Shown here: piece after piece, positions 15,147-25,600 of the stretch
How positions within the stretch are numbered: position 1 is the first letter of the stretch
Layout of the letters: every line of letters begins with the position of its first letter
Assembly: GCA_938005265.1 (NCBI GenBank)
Contig: CALLOA010000014.1
Location: 1 to 50,904, forward strand
From: an uncultured Granulosicoccaceae bacterium
GTDB lineage: Bacteria > Pseudomonadota > Gammaproteobacteria > Granulosicoccales > Granulosicoccaceae
Reading direction: 5' to 3'
Length of the DNA stretch: 50,904 nt
Program-made: the position numbers and the translations under genes
Notes under the pieces: generated by a model
Databases searched by the model: none
What the model was told of the DNA's origin: nothing
The model's input: the letters and a program-made list of their open reading frames with translations, nothing else

Positions 15147-16550
15147 TCACTCTCTTTTGCTGGGTTGCAGGCACCCGGTGGAGTAGCCTCGTCCAAGGCC
15201 TCGCACAGACATAAGGCGCAACAACGCGAGGACATACATCAATACTAACGGCAGCAACCCCATGACTCCCCCGCTTGCATTTTGGGCTCCTTCCAACCCA
15301 ACACCATCATGTAACGCAGCGGCTGCTACCGGGGATTCTGCAGGCAAGTTGACAGGTTTTCCGTTGTTAGACAGATTTATATCGAAGGTTCGGGTTACAA
15401 GACCTGTATTCTGGCTATTTATCTCAAAAAAACCTGCAATATCCAGCAGCAACTGGCTACTCTGGAAACCGCCCAACCGATCCAGCTTACAAGCAATACC
15501 TGATTCCATATCCTGACATGACCAGCCTTCATTGCTATAAAAACTCTCAACATTCGTATCAGCTGCTATCTCCACCAATAGCCTATGGACACCTTGTTCA
15601 TACAACACATCTATATCGAGCTGTACGCGGGTCTGGTTGCGAGATGCGTCATAGTGGCTAGAGACTCCAAGGCTGACATCACTACTATAGAGCCCATTTA
15701 CCGCAGCAACATCACGATTACTCAAACGGTTTCTCTGCCCCATCGCATCGGCATACTGGCCATTTAGAGGCATTATTGTCGGTTGACTATTGCCCGAAAA
15801 AAAGTGACTGCCATAGTGCATGATTGATTCGTAGTCGTACTCTCCTAACAATCGTGCGCCGCTGGTGAGAATGTCAAAATTCACAGATTTACCAGGCTCT
15901 ACATTCTCCAGCAAAACATTGATGTAGCTATCGCGGTCAAAACGCGTATGTTCATGCAGCAGGCCAACGGCGTGACCCAACTCGTGGACGATGCTGCCAG
16001 CATTACAATCTTCAGAGACCCATACGGTCTGTGCCCCACCCTGACGCCCAACCCATGAGGCACAGCCCGGTCCAGGCTCGAACACAATATAATCTGCCGG
16101 TAACGACTGTTCGGCCTGTTGCCAACTGTAATCACGCAAGCTGATGCGCGTATTGTTATTCCAGTGCACAATAGCCTCGCGAATGCGCTCACGTTGCAAC
16201 GGACCGAGTGATTCATCGAGTACATAGTTTATGATGCCATCAGGCCAGAGCGCCGTGGCCTTGGAGCGCCCGAAACCACGCTCCTTTATAAAATTAACGT
16301 GAGAATTATCTGACCGGGCAGCCGCAGCAATCCCCGGCAACGTAACTGCCGTGAAGGCAGACGGGCTAACAAAAATATCCCCCTGCACGAGTAACATATT
16401 TTGTTGCTCTTCTGCCGCATCTGCGGGCATATCCGGAAGCACCTGCCCAGCGTCAAAAACCAACTGTGCATGCACAGGCAAGGCATGAAAACCTGCGCTG
16501 AGGAACAGGCAAGCACAACTTAACCGGATGAAGTATCTATTCACTCTCAT
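15147..16550 (-). CDS. Secreted astacin (M12A) metalloprotease with GlyGly-CTERM-like tail
   Basis: From the ATG at 16550 the protein has 467 residues and a signal peptide ending ALPVHAQ. The astacin zinc site is HELGHAVGLLHEH (His189, Glu190, His193, His199) with the Met-turn in YESIMHYGSHF. ALWPDGIINYVLDES is the usual mature start of astacins, so residues of about 30-100 are probably a propeptide. A C-terminal domain of about 130 residues ends in NASGGVMGLLPLVLMYVLAL and then Arg-rich sequence, a Gly-Gly, transmembrane helix, basic-end layout like GlyGly-CTERM substrates of rhombosortase. A 34-residue longer frame exists (16652) but would bury the signal peptide. The stop is 37 bp before the mini-NRPS on the same strand, so it probably heads that operon. 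Confidence 0.9.
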   Translation of the reverse strand: MRVNRYFIRLSCACLFLSAGFHALPVHAQLVFDAGQVLPDMPADAAEEQQNMLLVQGDIFVSPSAFTAVTLPGIAAAARSDNSHVNFIKERGFGRSKATALWPDGIINYVLDESLGPLQRERIREAIVHWNNNTRISLRDYSWQQAEQSLPADYIVFEPGPGCASWVGRQGGAQTVWVSEDCNAGSIVHELGHAVGLLHEHTRFDRDSYINVLLENVEPGKSVNFDILTSGARLLGEYDYESIMHYGSHFFSGNSQPTIMPLNGQYADAMGQRNRLSNRDVAAVNGLYSSDVSLGVSSHYDASRNQTRVQLDIDVLYEQGVHRLLVEIAADTNVESFYSNEGWSCQDMESGIACKLDRLGGFQSSQLLLDIAGFFEINSQNTGLVTRTFDINLSNNGKPVNLPAESPVAAAALHDGVGLEGAQNASGGVMGLLPLVLMYVLALLRLMSVRGLGRGYSTGCLQPSKRE

Positions 16551-17015
16551 TATTATTTTTATTAGTAAACAAATTGGAGAGTGAAAATTTAACGATACAG
16601 CCAAATTCAAAGGAACAGTGGTGTTCCTTGCCAGCAATTTCTTGATAATCAAAATCTGCTAAACACTCTCACAGATGAAGACGACGCGGTTGTGAGCGAC
16701 ATCAACTGATATAGAAAGCTGCTTTTGTTTGAACTGTGTTTGGTTATATTTTCAATGCAGCGCGCAGGAATTTATTCTTGTTGTGCCACGGTACTTTGGA
16801 AATGCCGTGGTTGCGCGTCTGTACAAACACTCTCCTCTTGTTCATGCAGTATCGGTAATATAATTACACCCTTTAGCTTTGCTCCTATTTTGCTGATAAA
16901 CACTCCACTAATGTGAACCCTGTTAAATTTTTCAATCAACTGCTACATCTGCAGCGCAAGTCTGACGCTATTTCTTCATATCCAACGATTCAACCGAACG
17001 GGACAAAGAAACAGT
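16551..17015. other. Divergent intergenic region, astacin / DHH phosphoesterase
   Basis: These 465 bp should hold the promoters of both divergent genes. AAACACTC recurs at 16661-16668, 16825-16832 and 16898-16905 in the same orientation, spaced unevenly. I see no open frame that looks like a protein and no clear -35/-10 pair. Confidence 0.4.
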
Positions 17016-17969
17016 ATGAGTCAAAAATTCAGACTGGTTACGCGCAGCGACTTCGATGGTCTGGTGTGTGCAGTATTACTCAAACATCTTGATTTAATCG
17101 AAGAAGTCGCTTTCGTTCATCCGAAAGACATGCAAGACGGAAAAATCGAGATTGGCGCAAATGACATAACCACCAATCTGCCCTATGTAGAGACGGCCCA
17201 TTTGGTTTTTGATCACCACATGTCAGAGGTCTTGCGAAACAAGAAGAACCTCTCCAATCACGTCATTGATTCAGAGGCTCCATCCGCAGCGCGCATAGTC
17301 TGGAAACACTATGGTGGTAATGCAACTTTTCCGGAAAACTGGAATGACATGATGGCAGCTGTAGACAAGGCCGACTCAGCGCAGTACAACCGCGAAGAAG
17401 TCTTGAATCCCAAAGGCTGGGAACTGTTGAATTTCCTTATGGATTCTCGCACGGGGCTGGGGCGTTTCAGAGAGTTCAGAATTTCGAACTACAACCTGAT
17501 GATGGACCTGATCGACTACTGTAAAGACCACACTATCGAAGAAATACTGGAGCTACCCGATATCAAGGAACGAGTGGAACTCTACATGAGCCACCAGAAT
17601 CAATTCCGCGAACAGCTACAACGTTGTTCGAAAGTATACGAAAACGTTGTCGTACTCGATTTACGCGAGGAAGAGACTATCTACGCTGGTAATCGGTTCA
17701 TGATTTATGCGCTGTTCCCACAGTGCAACATCTCAATCCACCACATGTGGGGACTTAAAAAGCAGAACAATGTGTTTGCAACAGGAAAATCGATTTTCGA
17801 TCGAAGCTGCAAAACCAATGTTGGTGAACTGATGTTAAAAAATGGTGGCGGCGGGCACGATGCAGCCGGAACTTGCCAGGTTGACAACAGCAAAGCAGAA
17901 GAAGCTCTGCAGCAGCTGATAGCTGAAATTATTGCTAACGAAGGCGATTCCCTGCGTAAGGCTAGCTAA
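17016..17969 (+). CDS. DHH-family phosphoesterase (exopolyphosphatase-like)
   Basis: The 317-residue protein has the DHH superfamily metal-site motifs SDFDGLVCAVL (Asp12, Asp14) and VFDHHMSEV (Asp66-His67-His68), and a C-terminal DHHA1 domain with GGGGHDAAGTC. It contains ISIHHMWGLKKQ before that. Members are often called exopolyphosphatase-like, but NrnA-type oligoribonuclease/pAp phosphatase activity is equally possible. The ATG at 17016 is the natural start. A 14-bp tandem repeat covers its stop codon and a strong hairpin follows. It stands alone on the plus strand. Confidence 0.88.
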   Translation: MSQKFRLVTRSDFDGLVCAVLLKHLDLIEEVAFVHPKDMQDGKIEIGANDITTNLPYVETAHLVFDHHMSEVLRNKKNLSNHVIDSEAPSAARIVWKHYGGNATFPENWNDMMAAVDKADSAQYNREEVLNPKGWELLNFLMDSRTGLGRFREFRISNYNLMMDLIDYCKDHTIEEILELPDIKERVELYMSHQNQFREQLQRCSKVYENVVVLDLREEETIYAGNRFMIYALFPQCNISIHHMWGLKKQNNVFATGKSIFDRSCKTNVGELMLKNGGGGHDAAGTCQVDNSKAEEALQQLIAEIIANEGDSLRKAS

Positions 17970-17987
17970 ATTCGGCTAGCTAAATTC
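17960..17987. repeat. 14-bp perfect tandem duplication across a stop codon
   Basis: GGCTAGCTAAATTC lies at 17960-17973 and again at 17974-17987. The first copy contains the last codons and the TAA stop (17967-17969) of the DHH phosphoesterase gene. Confidence 0.9.
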
Positions 17988-18008
17988 GGCGATCTAATTC
18001 ATAAGACT

Positions 18009-18048
18009 GGCTATGGTGCAACGCGGTATTCACGCGTTGCACCTAGCC
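18009..18048. terminator. Strong bidirectional hairpin between convergent genes
   Basis: GGTGCAACGCG (18015-18025) pairs perfectly with CGCGTTGCACC (18033-18043) around GTATTCA, and the stem continues with GGCTA/TAGCC after a single bulged T at 18014. It lies between the stops of the DHH gene and the YugP-type gene. A T-run is lacking, so it would work as a stable 3' end structure or a less canonical terminator for both strands. Confidence 0.65.
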
Positions 18049-18068
18049 TCAAAGCTTAAGAAATAACT

Positions 18069-18731
18069 CTAGCGCTTGAAAAACTTCAGCAGAATGAAAG
18101 CGAGAAACGCAAACGACGTAGCAGCTCCAGCCACATAGGTCATTGCAGCAGCTCGTAACATGGACTTGGCTCCTTGCAGGTCCTTATCATCAACCAGCCG
18201 CAGCCTGACCAGTTCGTCCAGTGCACGCTTACTGGCATCAAATTCAATTGGCAGGGTCAGCAGTTGACCACCTATTCCGCTAAACAGCATCAACATGCCA
18301 ATGTTGATCAACCCGCCACTGCCACTCATCATTCCAAACAACATGACACCGATTCCGATGTTGTTACTGATCGCAGCTAATGGCATCAACAGTGCCTTCA
18401 GCTTCATTGGCTTGTACTCGTCAAAATCCTGCAAGGCATGGCCAACTTCATGGGCGGCCACTGCCAACGAGGCTATCGAGGCCTGGTTATTAACTGCCTC
18501 CGATAATCGCAACCTGTCCTGACTAGGTATGTAATGATCCGTCAACGTTCCGGCTGCAACTTCCAGCTGAACCGATTGCAGGCCATTGGCATCCAGGATG
18601 TGGCGAGCGATCGCATGGCCATTGGCACCGATGGTATTAGGTACTTCGCGCCAGCGCGCATACGTTTGCATCATCCACCAACGTACACCGGCGGCAGCCA
18701 ACCAGGTTACTATTCCAATTACTATGATCAT
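18069..18731 (-). CDS. YugP-family membrane zinc metallopeptidase
   Basis: A 220-residue membrane protein with the zinc motif AVAAHEVGHALQDFDEYKP. It closely follows the YugP layout: an N-terminal membrane helix, TLTDHYIPSQDRLRLSEAV, the HExxH helix, two more membrane helices, then LPIEFDASKRALDEL. A final hydrophobic helix is near AMTYVAGAATSFAFLAFILL. It is cytoplasmic-membrane bound; the physiological substrate of the family is not settled. The ATG at 18731 leaves a short N-terminus typical of the family. It is convergent with the DHH gene. Confidence 0.9.
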   Translation of the reverse strand: MIIVIGIVTWLAAAGVRWWMMQTYARWREVPNTIGANGHAIARHILDANGLQSVQLEVAAGTLTDHYIPSQDRLRLSEAVNNQASIASLAVAAHEVGHALQDFDEYKPMKLKALLMPLAAISNNIGIGVMLFGMMSGSGGLINIGMLMLFSGIGGQLLTLPIEFDASKRALDELVRLRLVDDKDLQGAKSMLRAAAMTYVAGAATSFAFLAFILLKFFKR

Positions 18732-18924
18732 GTCGTCAACGAATCTAGAAATGGTTCTATCATAAACGGCCGTGTCGTCAGTGGCACCCAGCCGTTATTT
18801 CCGACAACACAGACACAAGTCTAAGCAGCATCTTTGGTAAAAGCTACTGGAAGCCAGACAAGACAGCAATTTCCCTGAAAATCAGGGTAAATATCTGTTG
18901 TTCAATCTCATTGAAGGCAAATTC

Positions 18925-19752
18925 TCAAACTACTATCCGACGCCGCAATCCTGCCTTGTGGATAATGGTTGCACCAATTTCCTCCACGGACATTCGAGTT
19001 GTGTTGAGGTAGGGAATCCGCGCTGTTCTGAAAATATTTTCCGCCTGAGCCACCTCTTGCTGGCAGGTCTGAACAGAACTGTAGCTATCGCCCTTGTAGC
19101 GTTCCTGGCGTATTTGCAACAATCGTTGCGGGTCAATCGTCAGGCCGAAGACTTTCTCACGCTGTTGAACCAGAACCTCAGGCAGTCTTTTGCTTAAAAG
19201 TTCGTTTTCCGTCAACGGGTAGTTTGAAACAAACAATCCATAATGCAGCGACAAATAGAGTGAAGTTGGTGTTTTACCACACCGTGAAACCCCGATTACA
19301 ATGAGGTCGGAAAGATTGTAATGATCTGTTTCAAGACCATCATCAGTTTGCATGGCAAAATGTACAGCAGCAATTCTTGAAGTGTAGGCCTTGTTATCAC
19401 TAACTCCATGAGATTTACCCACTGAGTGAGACGATTCCAGACCCAGCTCCCGCTCCATCGGCCCGATAAATGTATCAAACAGGTCAAACACAACCGATTC
19501 AGATTGGTTGATTATCATGCGAATGGCGTCATCAACCAGAGTCACAAAGACCAGCGGTTTCATGCCTGTTTCACCAGCAACCACATCAATTTCGCGTACC
19601 AGCTCTTTGGCCTTGTCCAGACTATCAATAAAGGGTACCAGCCTTGTCTGAAAATCAACCTTGGGAAACTGGCTCAATAGACTGTGAGCCATGGCCTCCG
19701 CAGTAAGCCCGGTTCTGTCAGAAATCACAAAAGCATGCCGTTTTTCATTCAT
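18925..19752 (-). CDS. ppsR: PEP synthase regulatory kinase/pyrophosphorylase
   Basis: The 275-residue protein has the DUF299/PpsR features: HAFVISDRTGLTAEAMAHSLL at the N-terminus, the P-loop VIGVSRCGKTPTSLYLSLHYG, and FVSNYPLTENELL. In E. coli this bifunctional enzyme inactivates PEP synthase by ADP-dependent phosphorylation of a threonine and reactivates it by phosphate-dependent dephosphorylation. It diverges from ppsA across 435 bp, the classic arrangement, which makes the assignment firm. The C-terminus (about 250-275) reads TRMSVEEIGATIIHKAGLRR. Confidence 0.95.
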   Translation of the reverse strand: MNEKRHAFVISDRTGLTAEAMAHSLLSQFPKVDFQTRLVPFIDSLDKAKELVREIDVVAGETGMKPLVFVTLVDDAIRMIINQSESVVFDLFDTFIGPMERELGLESSHSVGKSHGVSDNKAYTSRIAAVHFAMQTDDGLETDHYNLSDLIVIGVSRCGKTPTSLYLSLHYGLFVSNYPLTENELLSKRLPEVLVQQREKVFGLTIDPQRLLQIRQERYKGDSYSSVQTCQQEVAQAENIFRTARIPYLNTTRMSVEEIGATIIHKAGLRRRIVV

Positions 19753-20187
19753 ATTATGGAATCCATCGCACGTCGCACTTGTTCATAGTGTGTCGTTTCT
19801 CTGAGTTAAGATTAGTACCGGCATCCCGCGATTGCAGCTACAAATTAACGTTACTCACGCAGATACGGACTATTTCTGACAGGTCTGCGCACCCTATCGC
19901 AATGTTCAACGATAGCTGCACTTTTGTACAGCCGCTAATTATATCGATAAGGTTCGACAGGCACACTTTGAGTTGCGCGAGCTTTACCGTGCCGTGTAGT
20001 AAAGCAACACACCAGTTGCTATGGAAACCACTATATACTTTGCGCTCAAATAGCGACTGAGCTCAACTAAAGGCGTGTTAGCAAGGACGTAGCACTCGTT
20101 ATTTCAATGCTGGAAGAATAGCAATATCAGAACGGCTTAACTTTGCTGTTAGCAGGAAGCCTGATCATCAAAGAGCGGAATACAAAC
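19753..20187. promoter_or_regulatory. Divergent ppsR/ppsA promoter region
   Basis: This 435-bp region must contain the promoters of both genes. A TATACT hexamer at 20034-20039 could be a -10 element for ppsA, but no good -35 box lies 16-18 bp before it. No open frame in it looks coding. Confidence 0.35.
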
Positions 20188-22575
20188 GTGCAACAATATA
20201 TTCGTTGGTTTAATGAACTCAGAATGACTGACGTCGCCGATGTCGGTGGTAAAAACGCGTCTCTTGGCGAGATGATCAGCGAGCTGGCAGGTGCCGGCAT
20301 CGCGGTACCTGACGGATTCGCAACAACCAGCCACGCATTCCGTGAGTTCCTGGCGCAAGGTGGATTGGATAATCGCATTAATAAATTGCTCGACACCCTG
20401 GATCACAGCGATGTTAAAGCACTGGCCGCTGCCGGAGCCGAAATACGGCAATGGATTCTTGATGCACCACTGCCGGATGGATTACAAAAAGCGGTACTGG
20501 AAGGGTGGCAAGAACTGAAAAATCAGTACCCGGGTGATCTGTCTGTCGCTGTCAGATCATCGGCGACTGCCGAAGATTTGCCTGAGGCCTCATTTGCCGG
20601 GCAACAGGAAACTTTCCTTAACGTCACTGACAGTGAAGATGTCATTGCGAAAATTCATGAAGTCTTTGCTTCTCTGTACAACGACAGAGCCATATCCTAT
20701 CGCGTGCACCAGGGTTTCGCACATGCCGATGTAGCATTGTCCGCTGGCATACAGCGGATGGTCAGAAGCGACATCGGTTCCAGCGGTGTTATGTTCTCGA
20801 TTGACACTGAATCCGGGTTTGAAGACGTTGTGTTCCTCACTTCATCCTGGGGTCTTGGCGAATGTGTCGTGCAAGGCTCGGTCAATCCAGATGAGTTCTA
20901 TATACACAAACCTACACTGGCAAAGGACATGCCTGCCATTCTGCGCCGTACGCGCGGCTCCAAGAAAATTAAAATGATTTTCGGCAACCATGCAGCCACC
21001 ACTGCTGCCGAGTTGGTTGAAACTGTTGACGTTTCAAAGGAAGATCAATTCAGCTTCTCTCTCAACGATGATGACGTACATGCGCTAGCCGAAATGGCGG
21101 TCACAATAGAGAAGCATTATGGTCGCCCCATGGACATTGAGTGGGGAAAAGATGGTAACGATGGCAAACTCTATATCTTGCAGGCACGGCCTGAGACGGT
21201 TGAATCACGCAGTAATAGAAACATAATCCGACGCTACAAGCTGAATCCCCATCATGGAAATATCCTGGCAACGGGGCGCAGTATTGGTCAGCGCATTGGT
21301 GCAGGCAAGGTTCGTGTGGTTCCAACGATTGATGATATCGCCAAAGTGGAAGAAGGCGATGTACTCGTAACCGACATGACTGATCCTGATTGGGAGCCGG
21401 TGATGAAGCTCGCATCGGCAATCGTCACCAATCGCGGTGGACGGACCTGCCACGCGGCGATCATTGCACGGGAGCTGGGAGTTCCAGCCGTTGTAGGTTG
21501 CGGTGATGCGACAGATAAACTAAACGACGGGATGGAAGTTACGGTTTGTTGTGCCGATGGAGATACCGGTGTTATCTACGACACCATCCTGCCATTTGAT
21601 GTCACGGAAACAGAGCTGGACAGTCTACCACCACTACCTTTCAAGCTGACCATGAATATCGGTAATCCGGAAAAAGCTTTTGGCTTTAGCCAATTGCCCA
21701 ATGCCGGCATTGGACTTGCCAGACTGGAATTTATTATCAGTAAGACCATCGGCATACACCCGAAAGCACTGATTGATTATGATGCTATGCCGGATGATGT
21801 TCGCGCCGCCATCGCGGAAAGAATTGCTGGCTACAAAGATGCCAGGCAGTTTTACATAAACAAAATCATAGAAGGTGTTGCAACCCTGGGGGCTGCATTC
21901 TCACCTGCTCCCGTAATTGTACGACTCTCCGATTTCAAGAGTAACGAGTATGCCAATATGATCGGCGGTAGCTTGTTCGAACCGGATGAAGAGAACCCGA
22001 TGATTGGCTTTCGTGGAGCATCGCGCTATGTGTCTTCCTCATTTCAGGAATGTTTCGAAATGGAGTGCAAGGCACTAAAACATGTACGCGATAACATGGG
22101 GCTCACCAACATTGAACTGATGATTCCCTTTATTCGAACACTGGACGAAGCTGACCAGGTGCTCGAGCTGATGCAAAGCCATGGCCTGGAGCGAGGTAAA
22201 AACGGGCTTCGAATTGTCATGATGTGCGAAGTGCCCAGTAATGCGATTCTGGCAGAGGAGTTTCTCGAAAAATTTGACGGCTTTTCAATAGGCTCAAATG
22301 ACCTGACGCAACTGACTCTGGGCCTTGATCGCGACTCCGGTTTGATAGCACACCTGTTTGATGAACGCGATCCGGCCGTTAAAAAGCTGGTAAATCATGC
22401 GATTTCCGCAGCACGCAAACAAGGGAAATACGTGGGCATTTGTGGCCAGGGGCCCTCCGATCATCCGGACCTGGCCAAATGGTTGATGGATCAGGGAATC
22501 AGTAGCTTGTCCCTGAATCCGGATACTATTGTTGAAACCTGGATGTATTTGGCCGGCCAGCAAAAATCAGCCTGA
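20188..22575 (+). CDS. ppsA: Phosphoenolpyruvate synthase
   Basis: This 795-residue enzyme converts pyruvate and ATP to PEP, AMP and phosphate, the entry to gluconeogenesis. Visible parts are the ATP-grasp start [39 protein letters not shown], and the swivelling phosphohistidine domain [20 protein letters not shown]. The C-terminal PEP/pyruvate barrel has [41 protein letters not shown] and [16 protein letters not shown]. The start is set at GTG 20188 because homologues begin about there (x-x-Y-hydrophobic-x-W/L before VGGKNAS); the frame also offers ATG at 20143, adding 15 residues. It is convergent with the RND permease gene, 41 bp away. Confidence 0.96.
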   Translation: MQQYIRWFNELRMTDVADVGGKNASLGEMISELAGAGIAVPDGFATTSHAFREFLAQGGLDNRINKLLDTLDHSDVKALAAAGAEIRQWILDAPLPDGLQKAVLEGWQELKNQYPGDLSVAVRSSATAEDLPEASFAGQQETFLNVTDSEDVIAKIHEVFASLYNDRAISYRVHQGFAHADVALSAGIQRMVRSDIGSSGVMFSIDTESGFEDVVFLTSSWGLGECVVQGSVNPDEFYIHKPTLAKDMPAILRRTRGSKKIKMIFGNHAATTAAELVETVDVSKEDQFSFSLNDDDVHALAEMAVTIEKHYGRPMDIEWGKDGNDGKLYILQARPETVESRSNRNIIRRYKLNPHHGNILATGRSIGQRIGAGKVRVVPTIDDIAKVEEGDVLVTDMTDPDWEPVMKLASAIVTNRGGRTCHAAIIARELGVPAVVGCGDATDKLNDGMEVTVCCADGDTGVIYDTILPFDVTETELDSLPPLPFKLTMNIGNPEKAFGFSQLPNAGIGLARLEFIISKTIGIHPKALIDYDAMPDDVRAAIAERIAGYKDARQFYINKIIEGVATLGAAFSPAPVIVRLSDFKSNEYANMIGGSLFEPDEENPMIGFRGASRYVSSSFQECFEMECKALKHVRDNMGLTNIELMIPFIRTLDEADQVLELMQSHGLERGKNGLRIVMMCEVPSNAILAEEFLEKFDGFSIGSNDLTQLTLGLDRDSGLIAHLFDERDPAVKKLVNHAISAARKQGKYVGICGQGPSDHPDLAKWLMDQGISSLSLNPDTIVETWMYLAGQQKSA

Positions 22576-22616
22576 GAGGTAAACATCCCGGGCTGGGGGC
22601 ATAAATTCGAATGCGC

Positions 22617-25600
22617 TCAAGATAGCCCTTGCGTCTGCGCAGCAGCCGTCTGATTCGGGCCAGTCTTCGGCTTTGCTGCATTCTTCTGATTCGCAGCGGT
22701 CTCCTGATCGCTGCGCTTACCACCTAACAAACGTGCAAACACCGATTTTATATCTTCCAGCACCATGTAGTTGACCGGTATCAGAAACAGCGTGATAAAC
22801 GTTGCGAACAGAATGCCGAACCCCAGACTGACAGCCATTGGGATTAAAAACTGCGCTTGTGTACTCTTCTCGAAAATCAGCGGCATCAAGCCGAAAAACG
22901 TAGTCAGTGACGTCAATAGCACTGGCCTGAAACGCGCGACCCCGGCAATCTTCAAAGCCTCGTACACCACGTTACCATCACGTCTGCGTTTGTTGACGTA
23001 GTCGACCAGCACAAGACTGTCGTTGACAACGACACCTATCAGCGCCAGCATTCCCATATAGCTCATGATACTGAGATCCATCCCCATGATCATATGTCCG
23101 AGAATGCCACCCACAACACCAAACGGAATCACCAGCATGACCAGAATGGGTTGCAGGTAGGAACGAAAGGGTATGGCCAGCAAGGCGTAAATCACGGCCA
23201 GCACAAACCAGAGACCAGTCTTAAGACTGCCGAACGAATCGCGTTGTTCTCGCGCTTCGCCCTCCAGGCTGACAGACAAATCTGGAAATGCAGCTAGCTG
23301 TGTGTCTGCAAATTCTTGCAGGTTTTGCTTGATACCCTCGATATTCGCTGTTTGTTTGTTCACATCCGCTGTCACATTAAGAGTGCGGTTGCGATTTATA
23401 CGTTTTATGGTTGTAAAACCACGGCCAATTCCGGCATCAACCACCGAACTGAAACTTACATACTCTCCAGCAGGAGTTCTTATCGGCATCTGCTCAAGGC
23501 TTTGCAGTGATTCGCGTTCCGAGCCCGGGTAACGTACCACCACATCCACATCATCACGATCGCGTTGCAGCGTTTGCACTTCAAAGCCCAGGAACGCCTG
23601 CCTCACCTGATTGGCAACATCGGCCAATGACAGCCCGAGTTGCTGTGCTTCGGGTTTGATCGACATGCGGATCTCCTGCTTGCCTCCCTCAAAAGTATCA
23701 GTTACATCACTGACACCCGGGTAAGTCCGCAACTCGTTCTTGAACAAGGCGGCAAGTTCCGACATCCGCTCAAAATCAGAACCTGCAATCTGTATGTCTA
23801 TAGGGCTGCCCCCGCGACCGATCTCGGCACGGTAGTTAAGCTCCTTAGCGCCGGGTACCGAGCCAATCATGCGGCGCCACTCGCGCACAAGTTCCGTGCT
23901 GCTGATATCCAGAGTACGCTCTTCCGGTGGCACAATCTCGAACAGAACGCGCCCAAGGTGGGACCCACGAGCGCCCCGCCCACCGGAACCGGCGGTTGAT
24001 AACACACCTAGTATGACGCTCTCACCGGTATCCGGATCAATGTGCTTTGCCTTTAACTGTTCAGCGGCATCTGCAATACGGTTAATGTGACCCTGTGTTA
24101 TTTCGAATGGCGTACCCTGTGGCATTACCAGACTGGCCTGCGCAGTTTCACTTTGTATTCTGGGAAAGAAAATAAATCGTATGTGCCCTGCACTCACCAT
24201 ACTGAATACAATCAGCATGACTCCTATAAACAAGGAGAGGGTTGTATAGCGAAACCTCAATGCCAATGCCAACACTGGCTGGTAAAGATGCTCAATACAC
24301 CATTCAAGCCCGTCGGCAATACGATGTTGGACCCGGGCAAAAATATTCGGCTTCTTCTTTTTGTGGAAATTGAGATTGCTTAAATGCGAAGGCAGAATCA
24401 ATTTCGACTCAATCAGTGAGAACAGCAAAACGGGAATGACAATCAAAGGAATCTGGGCAAAGATTTTTCCGCGAACACCCTCAATCATCAGTAACGGCAT
24501 AAAAGCCGCAACGGTCGTCAAAACCCCGAATGTAACAGGCACGGCAACTTCATGTGTACCGCGAATAGCTGCGTTGATGCGATCCGGGTCTTCACGCATG
24601 CGGCGATAAATATTTTCACCGGTAACGATAGCATCATCAACAACAATACCCAGCACCAGTATAAAAGCGAACAGGCTGAGCAAATTGATGGTAACTCCCA
24701 TCAGGGGCATCATTGCTATACCACCCAGAATGGATACCGGCACGCCAACAAACACCCAGACTGCTACCCAGAAACGCAGAAACAGAGTGAGTAGAAGCAA
24801 AATAAGAATACTGCCTTGAACGGCACTTTTCAGAAGCGTGTTGAGGCGTGCTTTGACAGCACGGGAAGAGTCACGCCAGTAACCTACCGTTACCCCGCCC
24901 GGTAGCGTGCCTTCCAGTGAAGACAGATAGTCCTTGACCTGATTGGCAACCTTGATCGCACTTTCATCACCTGTTCTGAATACATCTATTTCAATGCTTC
25001 GCTGGCCATTAAATGACTGCGACAGCTCGCGCTCATCAAAGCCGTCTGAAATGGAGGCAATATCACCCAGCGTTACACGCGCACCATCTTCACGTGTTAC
25101 CAAAACAATATCGCGAAACTGGGAGGCCGTGGATGCCTGACCATCCGCTCTAAGCAGAACTTCACCACCGGTGGTGCGTATAGCTCCACCCGCCAGATCA
25201 AGGGAGGATGCCGAAACGGCCTGCGCCACATCAGCCAGCGTCAAACCGTAGCTGACCAGCGCCTGTGAAGGTACTTCGATCGCAATTTCGTAGTTTCTGA
25301 CGCCTGAGAGCTCGACAGATGAGACATCAGCAAGGGCTTCCAGATCATCACGTATGCGATTGGCATGTTGTCGCAGTTGGGATTCGGCAATATTGCCGGC
25401 AACCAGAACACTGATCACATCACGATTGCGTTGCGGGATGAATATTCGTGGAGTATCAGCATCGGCGGGAAAGTCCCCAATCTGATCAACGCGTTGCTTG
25501 ATATCCTCCAGCAGTTTTCGCGTGTCCGTACCTTTGCTGGCAAGTACCGTTACGGTACCGGATCCTTCACGGGCATTGGAGGAAAGCTCACTAATACCTT

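Noticed and set aside
15110-15235. N-terminal extension of the NRPS-like protein
   Set aside because: It would overlap the astacin gene by 89 bp and has no similarity to adenylation domain starts.
16725-16916. A Cys-rich 63-residue plus-strand frame
   Set aside because: There is no signal peptide cleavage pattern or family; composition looks like translated non-coding DNA.
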